A stretch of 41,626 nucleotides of DNA from JAFGBM01 sp964564915 (GTDB taxonomy: Bacteria > Actinomycetota > Actinomycetes > Actinomycetales > Demequinaceae): NCBI GenBank assembly GCA_964564915.1, contig CAZMCU010000008.1:1-41626 (forward strand), in the 5' to 3' direction. Shown here one piece after another: positions 1-8,131 of this stretch; within the stretch, counting starts at the first letter, position 1; the number at the start of each line of letters is the position of its first letter. The notes below the pieces were generated by a model. It made no database searches, was not told where the DNA came from, and was given only the letters and a program-made list of their open reading frames with translations. The position numbers were made by a program, and so were the translations under genes.

Positions 1-130
1 AGCTCCACCACGCGTAAGGTTTGTATAAGGACTTCGACGTCGGGAATTCTTTTTACGTCGTGAGTCGTTACCCTGGAACGATCCGACGGCCGCGATCTCG
101 GCGCGCCACCCCGACAGAGGAGAACGAACC

Positions 131-1078
131 GTGACCACCACATGGAAGTCCACGACGGCGATCGCCGCCTTGGTGGCTCTTGGGCTCGCAGGCTGTAGCA
201 GCGGAAGTCCGGCCGATCCCAGTTCGACCGTGGGATCCCCGTCGTCGACCGTGGGATCCCCGTCCGACACCACCGTTCTAGAATCCATCGCGTTGCACTT
301 CGACAACACGGGCATGGCCCAATTGACCTTCGACCCACCCTTGAGCCTGACCTCGTCGGCCGCTCGGGTCGTGAATGAAGGTACCGGAGTCGAGATCCTC
401 GCGGGGGACACCGTCACCATCAACTACACCGTGAAGAGTGGCGCGGACGGCTCGCTGCTCTACTCGACGTTCGACGCCGGGAGTCCGGAGTATGTGCCCC
501 TCTCCGATCCGTCGTTCGATCCGGTGCTCCTGGATGTCCTCGTCGGTCACCACGTGGGTACCACGGTGATTTTCGGTACGCTCGACACGACATCGGCGGA
601 TGGGTCGTCCATCTTCCTTGCGATCACCGTTGCGGCCACCTCCACCCCGTTGGCTCGTGCGGAAGGAACGGTCGTCGCCCCCGTTGAAGGCTTGCCGGTC
701 GTCACCCTCTCCGACGACGGTGTGCCGAGCATTGCCATTCCCGCGACCGATGCCCCAGCCGACCTGGTCTCGCAGACCCTGATCGAGGGCACCGGCCCCG
801 TCGTCGCCGAGGGGTCGACCATCATCGCCCACTACACGGGGTGGCTGTGGGACGGCACGCAATTCGATTCCTCGTGGGACTACGGAACCCCGTTGACCAT
901 CGCTCTCACGCAGGGATACGTCATCGATGGCTGGGTCCAGGGGCTCGTCGGCAAGCCGGTTGGCAGCCAGGTACTCCTCATCATCCCGCCGAGCTTGGGG
1001 TACGGTGACACGGACCAGGGAACCATCCCCCCGGGATCCACTCTCGTCTTTGTGGTCGACATCCTCGCCGCCTTCTAA
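131..1078 (+). CDS. FKBP-type peptidyl-prolyl isomerase, lipoprotein with two FKBP-like domains
   Basis: Predicted exported prolyl isomerase tethered to the membrane by lipid. The 315-aa product begins with a lipoprotein signal peptide ending in a lipobox (LGLAGC, Cys about residue 22) and a Ser/Thr/Pro linker. Residues about 80-170 look like a degenerate FKBP fold without the usual active-site signatures. Residues about 205-315 form a recognisable FKBP domain, with AHYTGWL, FDSSW, VIDGWVQGLVG and the IIPPSLGYGD segment. The GTG start is chosen for the AGGAG ribosome site about 8 nt upstream and because it places the signal peptide correctly. Double-FKBP lipoproteins are common in Micrococcales. 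The catalytic assignment to the second domain is by family; the role of the first domain is inference. Confidence 0.9.
   Translation: MTTTWKSTTAIAALVALGLAGCSSGSPADPSSTVGSPSSTVGSPSDTTVLESIALHFDNTGMAQLTFDPPLSLTSSAARVVNEGTGVEILAGDTVTINYTVKSGADGSLLYSTFDAGSPEYVPLSDPSFDPVLLDVLVGHHVGTTVIFGTLDTTSADGSSIFLAITVAATSTPLARAEGTVVAPVEGLPVVTLSDDGVPSIAIPATDAPADLVSQTLIEGTGPVVAEGSTIIAHYTGWLWDGTQFDSSWDYGTPLTIALTQGYVIDGWVQGLVGKPVGSQVLLIIPPSLGYGDTDQGTIPPGSTLVFVVDILAAF
224..265 (+). repeat. Tandem 21-bp repeat inside the FKBP linker
   Basis: Two adjacent 21-bp units (224-244 and 245-265) differ only in the last base. They encode the repeated SSTVGSP-type peptide in the linker between lipobox and first FKBP-like domain. 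The repeat is in frame, so a change in copy number would lengthen or shorten the linker by seven residues without breaking the gene. Confidence 0.85.
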
Positions 1079-1123
1079 CCTCAAGCGGTAGCGCGCCGTC
1101 CGCTATGCATCCACACTGGAAGC

Positions 1124-1771
1124 ATGGCGGGGTCGACGGGCCGTAGGCAGGGGCATGGGTCCGCTCTAGCGTGGGCGACGATCCTCGTCCTAATCGGGAT
1201 CACCCAGGCAATGCGGGGCGTCGTCTTTGACGCGAGCCTCTTCTTCGTTGTAGCGCTACTCCTGGTATTGGACGACGTCGGCGCGCTACGCGTCGTCCTG
1301 CCCCGCGTTCGGTGGTTCGATCCCACCGTCGTGGCGTGGGTCGCGAGTTGCGTTGGCCTTCTGCTGGTGTTCGCTCCTCGCCACGGCGCCGTCCTGGGGG
1401 CGACGATGCTCCTCTTGGGTCTCGCGGTGCTGGGGGTGGCGTGGGGGCCGCGACCGATCCTTCCCTCCGCGGTCGCGCGGGGGCACGCTCTCGGGCGCGC
1501 GATCGCCTGGTGGACCGCCGTCGTCGTGGCGACGTGCCTGTGGGAACTCGCGGCCTTCATCTGGGGGAGAGGGGGAGAGGCGGCGACCCAGGCCCACCCC
1601 GCGATCTCCGACCTCCTTGACCCCGCCCTCGATTCCCTTCCCGGCCGCTTGCTCTTCTTCGCCGCCTGGGGAGGACTGGGCGTTGCGATGCTGAAGCCGA
1701 TCCTGGAGTCCAGCGGCGAGGCGGCCGCACCGTCCACGAAGCGCGTGTCACGGGGGGAGGCGACGGCGTAA
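1124..1771 (+). CDS. Hypothetical multi-pass membrane protein
   Basis: I do not recognise a named family. The 215-aa product has about four to five hydrophobic segments: near residues 15-30, 38-50, 70-85, 92-108 and 127-147, with another hydrophobic stretch near 175-190. It ends in a charged tail. The ATG at 1124 follows only a weak purine-rich site. The stop codon overlaps the start of the next gene by one base (TAATG), so the two are probably co-translated. A housekeeping role in the membrane is possible, but nothing in the sequence indicates a substrate or reaction. Confidence 0.7.
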   Translation: MAGSTGRRQGHGSALAWATILVLIGITQAMRGVVFDASLFFVVALLLVLDDVGALRVVLPRVRWFDPTVVAWVASCVGLLLVFAPRHGAVLGATMLLLGLAVLGVAWGPRPILPSAVARGHALGRAIAWWTAVVVATCLWELAAFIWGRGGEAATQAHPAISDLLDPALDSLPGRLLFFAAWGGLGVAMLKPILESSGEAAAPSTKRVSRGEATA

Positions 1772-1989
1772 TGCGCACGTTCACCATCTCCCTCTACCTT
1801 GTCTTCCTCGGCGCCGCGTTCGCTCTCGCCGCGATCGCGAAGAAGCGCCCGACGGCGATCGCGCCGCTGGGGGCGGTGCTCGAGCGCGCTTTCGTCACAC
1901 GTCCCGCCCGTATCGTCCTCGTCCTGTTCTGGTGGTGGCTGGGGTGGCACTTCCTCGTCGCCCGGACGGTGGACACGCCGCTCGGCTAG
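1771..1989 (+). CDS. Small membrane protein, DUF6186-like
   Basis: The 72-aa protein has two predicted membrane helices: residues about 4-22, and about 48-63 with a Trp-rich run FWWWLGWHF. They are joined by a basic loop. Its size and pattern recall the actinobacterial DUF6186 family of unknown function. It starts on the ATG that overlaps the preceding stop codon, so it is translationally coupled to that membrane protein. The two may form a complex; this is inference from coupling only. Confidence 0.65.
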   Translation: MRTFTISLYLVFLGAAFALAAIAKKRPTAIAPLGAVLERAFVTRPARIVLVLFWWWLGWHFLVARTVDTPLG

Positions 1990-1998
1990 GTGCGGGTT

Positions 1999-3618
1999 CT
2001 AGATCCACTTGTTGAACAACCACATGTGGGAGAGCCAGTAGTCGTAGGGCATCCACTGGCCGATCCAGAGCGGTAGGAAGAACCCGGAGACGAGGAGGGC
2101 CGTCGCGATGAAGCCCCCCACGGCGAGACCGCCGTTCCGCGACCAGGCTCCCTCCAGCCGCGGGGGCTTGGCGATCCTCCAGAGCGCCCAGGTGAGGGTC
2201 AACATGACCCATGGGGAAAACGCGACCGAGTAGAACGTGAACATGATCCGATCGGGGTAGAGCGTCCACGGAAGCCAGCCACCCAGGGTGCCGACGATCA
2301 CGGCACCAGCGAGCAGGTCGCGGCGGACGATGAGTCTGCCGAGGGCCCACACGAACGCAACCGCTCCGGCCCACCACAGGAGGGGATTGCCCAGGGCCGT
2401 GATCGCGGAGACACACTTGTCCGAACCGCAGTGCTCCCCCGCAATCGCCGCCGAGTTCGTCTTGAGCGCGCCCTGAACCTCGACGACGCAATCGTGGTCC
2501 CCACACGGTGGCTCGGTCACGGGGACCGTCGTCTTCCAGTAGTACGCCGTCGGTCGGTACTGAACGATGAAGCCCCACGCACCCGCTTGGTAGCTATGGT
2601 GAACCCCGTTCGTCGAGGTCAAGCCGGTGTGGAAGTTCCACATGTCGTGGTGGTACTCGACGAACGACCGGAGAGAATCCGGCAGCCACGTGACGCCTTC
2701 GTCGGGGTGGATTTCCGCCCAGTGCCGCATGTAGCTGGAGTCGCTCACGAACCACGATGCCCACGAACCGACGTAGGCCGCGGGTAGCAGGATGACGGTC
2801 GCCATGACCGCGGGAAGCATCGAGCGAACGATCGAGCCCAGGACAAACAACCGCACCCCGACCGCGTGGCGGTCAACGAGATCCCACACCACCGAAAGCA
2901 CGAGGAACGCGAGAGCGGCGTAAAGCCCCGACCACTTGACCCCCGTCGCCAACCCGAGCGTGACGATCGCGGCCAGCCGCCACCAGCGAATGCCCCCACC
3001 GGGACCGAGCCCGGGAATCGGATCGTCCGGACCCAACCCGAGGCGCTCGCGGGCCCGTTTCGCTCGTTTCGCCAAGATGCGTCGATGTCTCCTACGGTCC
3101 AAGAGCAGCAGGCCGAAGGCGGCGACCAGGAAGAACGTCAAGAAGACATCGAGGAGCGAAGTTCGCGACGCGACGATGTGTTGGCCGTCGATCGCGAGGA
3201 AGAGGCCGGCGATACCTCCCCACAAGACGGAATGGAAGAGGTGGCGCGCGATCAGGGCGACGAGGATCACCGTGACGGTTCCGATGAGCGCCCCGGAAAA
3301 CCGCCACCCGAACGGACCATTACCGAACAGCTTCATCCCGACGGCGATCATCCATTTCCCGAGCGGGGGGTGAACCACAAAGTCCGCGTGAGTATCGAGC
3401 CCCGAGAAGTCCCCGGTGACGAATGCCGAGGACGGGGGACTCCAACGCCCCTCGTAACCCAGGTGGAGAAGCGAGTACGCCCCCCGCGCGTAGTACACCT
3501 CGTCGAACACGAGATCCTTCGGTCGGCTCAAGCCGATGAAGCGCAACGCAGCAGCCAGTGCACCGACCGACGTGAGCATGATGGTGAGCCGGAACCGGTA
3601 CAAGCGTTCGAGGAGCAC
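1999..3618 (-). CDS. pmt: Protein O-mannosyltransferase (GT39, PMT family)
   Basis: Integral membrane enzyme of the GT39 family. Such enzymes transfer mannose from a polyprenyl-phosphate donor to Ser/Thr of exported proteins. The 539-aa product has the family's N-terminal catalytic loop with the acidic pair in VFDEVYYARGAYSLL, the LGYEGRW segment, HPPLGKWMIAVGM, a long run of membrane helices, and the C-terminal WLPW...RIMFTFY...PW region. The GTG start at 3618 sits 7 nt after a TAGGCT box and would be leaderless. The frame stays open upstream into the N gap, so a longer N terminus cannot be excluded. It is divergent from rsmI, as in many actinobacteria. Confidence 0.93.
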   Translation of the reverse strand: MLLERLYRFRLTIMLTSVGALAAALRFIGLSRPKDLVFDEVYYARGAYSLLHLGYEGRWSPPSSAFVTGDFSGLDTHADFVVHPPLGKWMIAVGMKLFGNGPFGWRFSGALIGTVTVILVALIARHLFHSVLWGGIAGLFLAIDGQHIVASRTSLLDVFLTFFLVAAFGLLLLDRRRHRRILAKRAKRARERLGLGPDDPIPGLGPGGGIRWWRLAAIVTLGLATGVKWSGLYAALAFLVLSVVWDLVDRHAVGVRLFVLGSIVRSMLPAVMATVILLPAAYVGSWASWFVSDSSYMRHWAEIHPDEGVTWLPDSLRSFVEYHHDMWNFHTGLTSTNGVHHSYQAGAWGFIVQYRPTAYYWKTTVPVTEPPCGDHDCVVEVQGALKTNSAAIAGEHCGSDKCVSAITALGNPLLWWAGAVAFVWALGRLIVRRDLLAGAVIVGTLGGWLPWTLYPDRIMFTFYSVAFSPWVMLTLTWALWRIAKPPRLEGAWSRNGGLAVGGFIATALLVSGFFLPLWIGQWMPYDYWLSHMWLFNKWI

Positions 3619-3625
3619 GAGCGCT

Positions 3626-3631
3626 AGCCTA
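3626..3631 (-). promoter_or_regulatory. -10 box for pmt, leaderless spacing
   Basis: On the minus strand TAGGCT lies 7 nt before the GTG start of pmt. This spacing would put the transcription start at or next to the start codon. No ribosome site separates them. No -35 can be seen because the sequence enters the N gap. Confidence 0.5.
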
Positions 3632-3640
3632 CGACGCTGT

Positions 3641-3740
3641 NNNNNNNNNNNNNNNNNNNNNNNNNNNNNNNNNNNNNNNNNNNNNNNNNNNNNNNNNNNN
3701 NNNNNNNNNNNNNNNNNNNNNNNNNNNNNNNNNNNNNNNN
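3641..3740. other. Scaffold gap of 100 N
   Basis: Exactly one hundred undetermined bases lie between the divergent pmt and rsmI genes. A round length of 100 usually stands for a gap of unknown size. Promoter elements upstream of both genes, and possibly the N terminus of Pmt, are hidden here. Confidence 1.
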
Positions 3741-3748
3741 CCGTGTGT

Positions 3749-3754
3749 CAGGCT
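3749..3754 (+). promoter_or_regulatory. -10 box for rsmI, leaderless spacing
   Basis: CAGGCT is followed by six bases (GGGGGC) and then the ATG of rsmI. The key A at position 2 and T at position 6 are present. The same layout recurs before metG, ppx and others in this window. The upstream -35 region is lost in the N gap. Confidence 0.4.
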
Positions 3755-3760
3755 GGGGGC

Positions 3761-4603
3761 ATGACGGGCCGTATCCTCCTCGCCGCGACTCCCATCGGCA
3801 ACGTCAGGGATGCGTCGAGCCGCCTGATCGAGGCCCTCGCGACGTCCGGCATCGTCGCAGCGGAGGACACCCGTCGCGTGCGGGACCTCGCCCGAAGGCT
3901 CGGTGTGACGATCGGTGGCAGCGTCGTCGCCCTCCACGACCACAACGAGCGGAACCGGGCGCCGGAATTGGTCCGGCGGGCCGTCGAGGGGACGACGGTG
4001 CTGCTCGTGACCGACGCCGGAATGCCCACGGTCTCCGATCCCGGATTCCGTGTGGTCGAGGCGGCCGTCGCCGCCGGGGTCGCGGTGACCGTTCTCCCCG
4101 GCCCGAGCGCCGTGCTGGCGGCACTCGCGTTGTCGGGGCTCCCGAGCGACCGGTTCTGCTTCGAGGGGTTCCCGCCGAGGGGGGGAGGGGAGCGCGCCAC
4201 GTTCCTCGACGCGCTCGCGTTCGAGCGGCGCACGATGGTCTTCTTCGAGGCACCCCACCGCCTCGCCCCCTCTCTTGCTGCGATGGTCACGGCCTTCGGG
4301 GAGGGGCGTCGCGCGGCGGTAGCGAGGGAACTGACCAAGACACACGAAGAGGTCCGTCGCGGCACGCTGGAGGAGTTGGCGGCATGGGTGGACGCGTCCG
4401 AGGTTCTCGGGGAGATCGTCGTGGTGGTCGAGGGAGCCCCGGCGGGCACCCCCGACGTGGAATCCCTCGCGCGCGAGGCCCTCGATCGGGCCGCCGGAGG
4501 GGAGAGGCTCAAGGAAGCCGTGGCCGACATCGCATCCGCGACGGGGGTTCGGTCCCGCGACCTGTACGCCGCCGCCCTCACCCAGCGTCGTGCGAACGCC
4601 TAG
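3761..4603 (+). CDS. rsmI: 16S rRNA (cytidine(1402)-2'-O)-methyltransferase
   Basis: Methylates the 2'-O of C1402 of 16S rRNA with S-adenosylmethionine, in the ribosomal decoding centre. The 280-aa product shows the tetrapyrrole-methylase fold signatures: LLAATPIGNVRDAS at the N terminus, AAEDTRRV, LVTDAGMPTVSDPGFRVVEAA, LPGPSAVLAALALSGLPSDRFCFEGFPPR and VARELTKTHEEVRRG. Length is normal for the family. The start is the ATG just after the N gap; any reading further upstream would run through unknown bases. It leads the rsmI-metG-tatD-rsmA-ispE run. Confidence 0.95.
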   Translation: MTGRILLAATPIGNVRDASSRLIEALATSGIVAAEDTRRVRDLARRLGVTIGGSVVALHDHNERNRAPELVRRAVEGTTVLLVTDAGMPTVSDPGFRVVEAAVAAGVAVTVLPGPSAVLAALALSGLPSDRFCFEGFPPRGGGERATFLDALAFERRTMVFFEAPHRLAPSLAAMVTAFGEGRRAAVARELTKTHEEVRRGTLEELAAWVDASEVLGEIVVVVEGAPAGTPDVESLAREALDRAAGGERLKEAVADIASATGVRSRDLYAAALTQRRANA

Positions 4604-4636
4604 GTGAGCCCGCAATCGGCTATCGATCGCCGTCGG

Positions 4637-4642
4637 TAGGAT
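4637..4642 (+). promoter_or_regulatory. -10 box for metG, leaderless spacing
   Basis: TAGGAT is followed by six bases and the metG ATG, with no ribosome site in between. This gives metG its own promoter although rsmI ends only 45 bp upstream. A leaderless transcript is the natural reading. Confidence 0.6.
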
Positions 4643-4648
4643 TGGGGC

Positions 4649-6439
4649 ATGTCCCGCATCCTGTCCGCTGTCGCATGGCCGTACGCGAACGGGCCGCGGC
4701 ACATCGGCCACGTCGCCGGTTTCGGTGTCCCCTCCGACGTCTTCAGCCGCTACATGCGGATGGCGGGAAACGACGTGCTGATGATCTCCGGCACCGACGA
4801 ACACGGAACCCCCATCCTCGTCCAGGCGGAACAGGAGGGCGTGAGCCCGCAAGAACTCGCCGACCGGTACAACCGCGTCATCGAGGAAGACCTCACCGCG
4901 CTGGGGCTCAGTTACGACCTTTTCACGCGGACGACGACGGGGAACCACTACCGCGTCGCGCAAGCAATGTTCAAGGCGCTGTACGCCAACGGCTACATGA
5001 TCGAGAAGACGACCCGTGGAGCCATCAGCCCCTCGACCGGCCGCACCCTCCCCGATCGCTACATCGAAGGCACGTGCCCGCTCTGCGGTTACGACGGCGC
5101 CCGAGGAGACCAGTGCGACAACTGCGGGAACCAGCTCGATGCCGGCGACCTGGAGAATCCGCATAGCAAGATCAACGGCGAGAAACCCGAATTCGTCGAG
5201 ACCGAGCACTTCTTTCTCGACCTACCGGCACTGTCGACCCAAATCGCCGCGTGGCTTGAGTCGCGCAAGGGCTGGCGCCCGAACGTCTTGAACTTCTCGC
5301 TGAACCTCCTCGACGACATCCGACCGCGAGCGATGACGCGGGACATCGACTGGGGCATCCCGGTCCCCCTGCCCGGGTGGGAGGACAACCCCAACAAGCG
5401 CCTGTACGTGTGGTTCGACGCCGTCATCGGGTACCTGTCCAGTTCGATCGAGTGGGCGCGTCGATCGGGAGACCCCGAGGCGTGGCGCAAGTGGTGGAAC
5501 GACCCCGACACCCTGTCGTACTACTTCATGGGCAAGGACAACATCACGTTCCACTCCCAGATCTGGCCGGGCGAGTTGATTGCCGCCAACGGGCGTGGCT
5601 CCAAGGGCGGCACCGTGAGCGAGTTCGGGGACCTTCAGCTTCCCACCGAGGTCGTGTCGAGCGAGTTCCTCACGATGGAGTCGAGCAAGTTTTCCTCCTC
5701 ACGGGGACACGTCATCCTCGTGCGGGACATGCTGAACCGATACCAACCGGACGCCCTGCGATACTTCATCGCTGTCGCGGGCCCCGAGAGTTCCGACTCC
5801 GACTTCACGTGGGCCGAGTTCAAGAGGCGGACGAACGACGAACTCGTCGCGACGTGGGGCAACCTCGTCAACAGGACGGCGACGCTCCTGAACAAGAACC
5901 TTGGTGCTATCCCCGAGGTGGGGGCTGTGGAGCCGGTGGACACGGCCGTCCTCGAGGCTTCGGAGGCGGCGTTCGCGACGGTCGGGGGTCTCATCGCTCA
6001 GCAGCGGCAACGGCAGGCGATCTCCGAGGCGATGGGCGTGATCGCGGACGCGAACAAGTACCTCGGTGAGACTCAACCGTGGAAGCTGAAAAACACGGAC
6101 CCCGCGCGGATGGCGACGGTCCTCGGGGTCGCCGCCCAACTGGTCTCGGACGCCAACACCCTCCTGGCCCCCTTCCTGCCCCACAGCGCGCAGAAAGTCC
6201 ACGAAGCCCTCGGTGGCACCGGCCTGTTCTCGCCCATGCCCGTGATGAACGAGGTGGACGACCTCGACATCCCCGGACGCCGCTACCCCATCATGCAGGG
6301 TGACTACTCTTCGCTCGCCGGTACATGGAAACGTCGGACCCTTGTACCCGGTACCGAGGTTCCCCCCGCGAAGGTGATCTTCACCAAGCTCGACGACGAC
6401 ATCGTCGAGGCCGAGATCGCCCGGATGGCCACGGAGTAG
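4649..6439 (+). CDS. metG: Methionyl-tRNA synthetase
   Basis: Charges tRNA-Met with methionine in the cytoplasm. The 596-aa class I synthetase has the HIGH motif intact (residues 18-21, PRHIGH). A zinc knuckle has four cysteines (143, 146, 156, 159; CPLC and CDNC). The KMSKS-loop equivalent reads KFSSSR (347-352); the KFSxSRG form is usual in the MetG1 group. The C terminus is the anticodon-binding helical domain, with no extra EMAP-like tRNA-binding domain. Start is set by the leaderless promoter and the IleVal-rich Rossmann strand that begins immediately. The next gene, tatD, starts 5 nt after its stop, suggesting an operon. Confidence 0.97.
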   Translation: MSRILSAVAWPYANGPRHIGHVAGFGVPSDVFSRYMRMAGNDVLMISGTDEHGTPILVQAEQEGVSPQELADRYNRVIEEDLTALGLSYDLFTRTTTGNHYRVAQAMFKALYANGYMIEKTTRGAISPSTGRTLPDRYIEGTCPLCGYDGARGDQCDNCGNQLDAGDLENPHSKINGEKPEFVETEHFFLDLPALSTQIAAWLESRKGWRPNVLNFSLNLLDDIRPRAMTRDIDWGIPVPLPGWEDNPNKRLYVWFDAVIGYLSSSIEWARRSGDPEAWRKWWNDPDTLSYYFMGKDNITFHSQIWPGELIAANGRGSKGGTVSEFGDLQLPTEVVSSEFLTMESSKFSSSRGHVILVRDMLNRYQPDALRYFIAVAGPESSDSDFTWAEFKRRTNDELVATWGNLVNRTATLLNKNLGAIPEVGAVEPVDTAVLEASEAAFATVGGLIAQQRQRQAISEAMGVIADANKYLGETQPWKLKNTDPARMATVLGVAAQLVSDANTLLAPFLPHSAQKVHEALGGTGLFSPMPVMNEVDDLDIPGRRYPIMQGDYSSLAGTWKRRTLVPGTEVPPAKVIFTKLDDDIVEAEIARMATE

Positions 6440-6443
6440 TCGC

Positions 6444-7295
6444 ATGACGAAGCCGGGCGAATGGCCGCCCCTACCCGAACCCCTGCCCGTTCCGATCCCG
6501 GACCACCACACGCACCTCGAGTTCCCCGCTGGCGACGAACCGCGTTCGGTCGAGAGGCGCCTTGAGGATGCCGCGGCCGTCGGGGTGGACCGGATCCTCC
6601 AGATCGGGTGCGACGTCGAGTCCGCACGGTGGACCGTGGACGCGGTCGCGACCCACCCGAAGGTCCTCGGCGGGGTTGCCCTCCACCCGAACGACGCCGC
6701 CCGCCACTCGCTCGGTACCCACACCACCGGCCTCGGGTACGACGAGGCGTTCGCCGAGATTGCCCGGCTGGCGACGAGCCCCCGGATTCGCGTCATCGGG
6801 GAAACCGGACTGGATAGCTTCCGTACCGGCCCGGAGGGGCGCGACGGGCAGGTGCAATCGTTCCGCGACCACATCGCGCTCGCCAAGGAACTCGGCCTCG
6901 TGCTCCAGATTCACGATCGCGACTCTCATGCGGACGTGATCGAGGTCCTCGAGCGGGACGGGGCACCGGAGCGCACGGTCTTCCATTGCTTCTCCGGGGA
7001 CGCGGAAATGGCGCGCCTGTGCGCCGAAAACGGGTGGTACCTCTCGTTCGCGGGCAACGTCACGTTCAAGAACGCCGACGGGCTCCGCGGCGCCCTCGCC
7101 GCCGTCCCCCTCTCCTCCGTTCTCGTCGAGACCGACGCGCCCTTCCTCACCCCGCACCCGCATCGGGGTGCCCCCAACTCGTCGTACCTTCTGCCGTGGA
7201 CCATGCGCGAGGTGGCGCGGGTGCTTGACGTCCCACTCGCGGAGGCGTGCGCCACGGTGTCCGCCACGGCCGACGGCCTCTACGGTCCTTGGTGA
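6444..7295 (+). CDS. tatD: TatD family metal-dependent DNase
   Basis: Predicted 3'-5' exonuclease or hydrolase of the TatD family, an amidohydrolase-like TIM barrel with divalent metals. In the 283-aa product the ligands are visible: HHTHLE at the N terminus, IGETGLD in the middle, the histidine in QIHDRDS, VFHCFSGD, and the Asp in VETDAPFLTPHPHRG. LDSFR replaces the more usual LDYYR. It follows metG at 5 nt, an arrangement common in actinobacteria, and is probably co-transcribed with it. Confidence 0.93.
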   Translation: MTKPGEWPPLPEPLPVPIPDHHTHLEFPAGDEPRSVERRLEDAAAVGVDRILQIGCDVESARWTVDAVATHPKVLGGVALHPNDAARHSLGTHTTGLGYDEAFAEIARLATSPRIRVIGETGLDSFRTGPEGRDGQVQSFRDHIALAKELGLVLQIHDRDSHADVIEVLERDGAPERTVFHCFSGDAEMARLCAENGWYLSFAGNVTFKNADGLRGALAAVPLSSVLVETDAPFLTPHPHRGAPNSSYLLPWTMREVARVLDVPLAEACATVSATADGLYGPW

Positions 7296-7307
7296 CGGTT
7301 TAAGCCC

Positions 7308-7337
7308 CCCATCCGTTGTGCCGATAGGCCGGATGGG
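7308..7337 (+). terminator. Hairpin between tatD and the wall-protein gene
   Basis: An 8-bp perfect stem (7308-7315 with 7330-7337) encloses a smaller GCC/GGC hairpin with a GATA loop. There is no T-run after it. It could be an intrinsic terminator of the actinobacterial kind lacking a U-tract, or a leader structure of the next gene. Confidence 0.4.
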
Positions 7338-7383
7338 TCTGCCCTGACGCCTCTTCACGCCAACCGACGCAAGGAGCAGCGAG

Positions 7384-8127
7384 GTGATCGAGCTTCGTCT
7401 TGCTATCGCCCTTCCGGTCGCCGGGCTGTCGCTCGTCGCCGGTGTCGCCGTCGGCGCGTGGACCTCAGGGGAGGAAGAGGTCGTCGCCTCGCAATCGGGT
7501 TATGCGACGGCAGCACAGCAACCGGACATCATCCCCCCGATCGTCGCGGACAACCCGGACGTGACGATCGTCGTGGAGACCGTCGAGACGGAACTGGCCT
7601 CTGACGCGATCGAGAAGCAGGACCGCTACGTGCCACAAGGGATCAGGCGCGTCATCAGCAAGGGCGACCCCGGACGCATGTCCGTCTCCTATACCGTCAC
7701 GTACGCGGACGGCGTCGAAGTGTCGCGAACCGAGATCGCGCGGTTTGTGCTGGAGGAGCCCGTCGACGATGTCGTCGCCGTTGGGACCCTCGTCGTCCCC
7801 CCTCGTCCCGCCGTCGTTCCAGGAACCAACCGTGCCATCGGTCAAGACCTCGCCGCCGATTACGGTTGGACCGGCATCGAGTGGCAGTGCCTCGACAACC
7901 TGTGGGAACGCGAGTCCAACTGGCGGCACCTCGTCGCCAACCCCTCGTCCGGTGCCTACGGCATCCCGCAGGCGCTCCCCGCCAACAAGATGGCGACGTT
8001 TGGGGCGGACTACCTGACGAATCCCGCGACGCAGATTGCTTGGGGCCTGGATTACATCTCCCACCGGTACGGAACCCCCTGCTACGCCTGGGCCTCGTGG
8101 ACGTACCGCAGCCCCCACTGGTACTGA
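7384..8127 (+). CDS. Secreted G5-domain protein with lysozyme/transglycosylase-like C terminus
   Basis: Predicted cell-wall protein that binds and probably cleaves peptidoglycan. The 247-aa product starts with a hydrophobic export segment (about residues 4-27). A G5 domain follows (about 50-125, including GIRRVISKGDPGRMSVSYTV). Residues about 155-247 form a lysozyme-like domain (CLDNLWERESNWR, GAYGIPQALP, NPATQIAWGLDYISHRYGTPC). This C terminus is the type found in Micrococcales proteins named aggregation-promoting-factor or transglycosylase-like, related to RpfB. The Glu in ERESNW is the likely catalytic acid. The GTG start has an AAGGAG site upstream. Lying before rsmA is the usual RpfB-type position in actinobacteria. 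Confidence 0.88.
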   Translation: MIELRLAIALPVAGLSLVAGVAVGAWTSGEEEVVASQSGYATAAQQPDIIPPIVADNPDVTIVVETVETELASDAIEKQDRYVPQGIRRVISKGDPGRMSVSYTVTYADGVEVSRTEIARFVLEEPVDDVVAVGTLVVPPRPAVVPGTNRAIGQDLAADYGWTGIEWQCLDNLWERESNWRHLVANPSSGAYGIPQALPANKMATFGADYLTNPATQIAWGLDYISHRYGTPCYAWASWTYRSPHWY

Positions 8128-8131
8128 CGAC

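Noticed and set aside
1..130. Terminator or gene end upstream of the FKBP gene
   Set aside because: There is a 6-bp inverted pair (35-40, 55-60), a TATAAG (24-29) and a TACCCT (69-74), but none with proper spacing; nothing can be supported beyond a possible promoter.
3629..5209. Minus-strand frame across the N gap and metG
   Set aside because: It depends on translating through unknown bases and is antisense to rsmI and metG.
7296..7383. c-di-AMP (ydaO) riboswitch before the G5/transglycosylase gene
   Set aside because: RpfB-type genes often carry one, but the 88-bp space is too short and I see only one simple hairpin.
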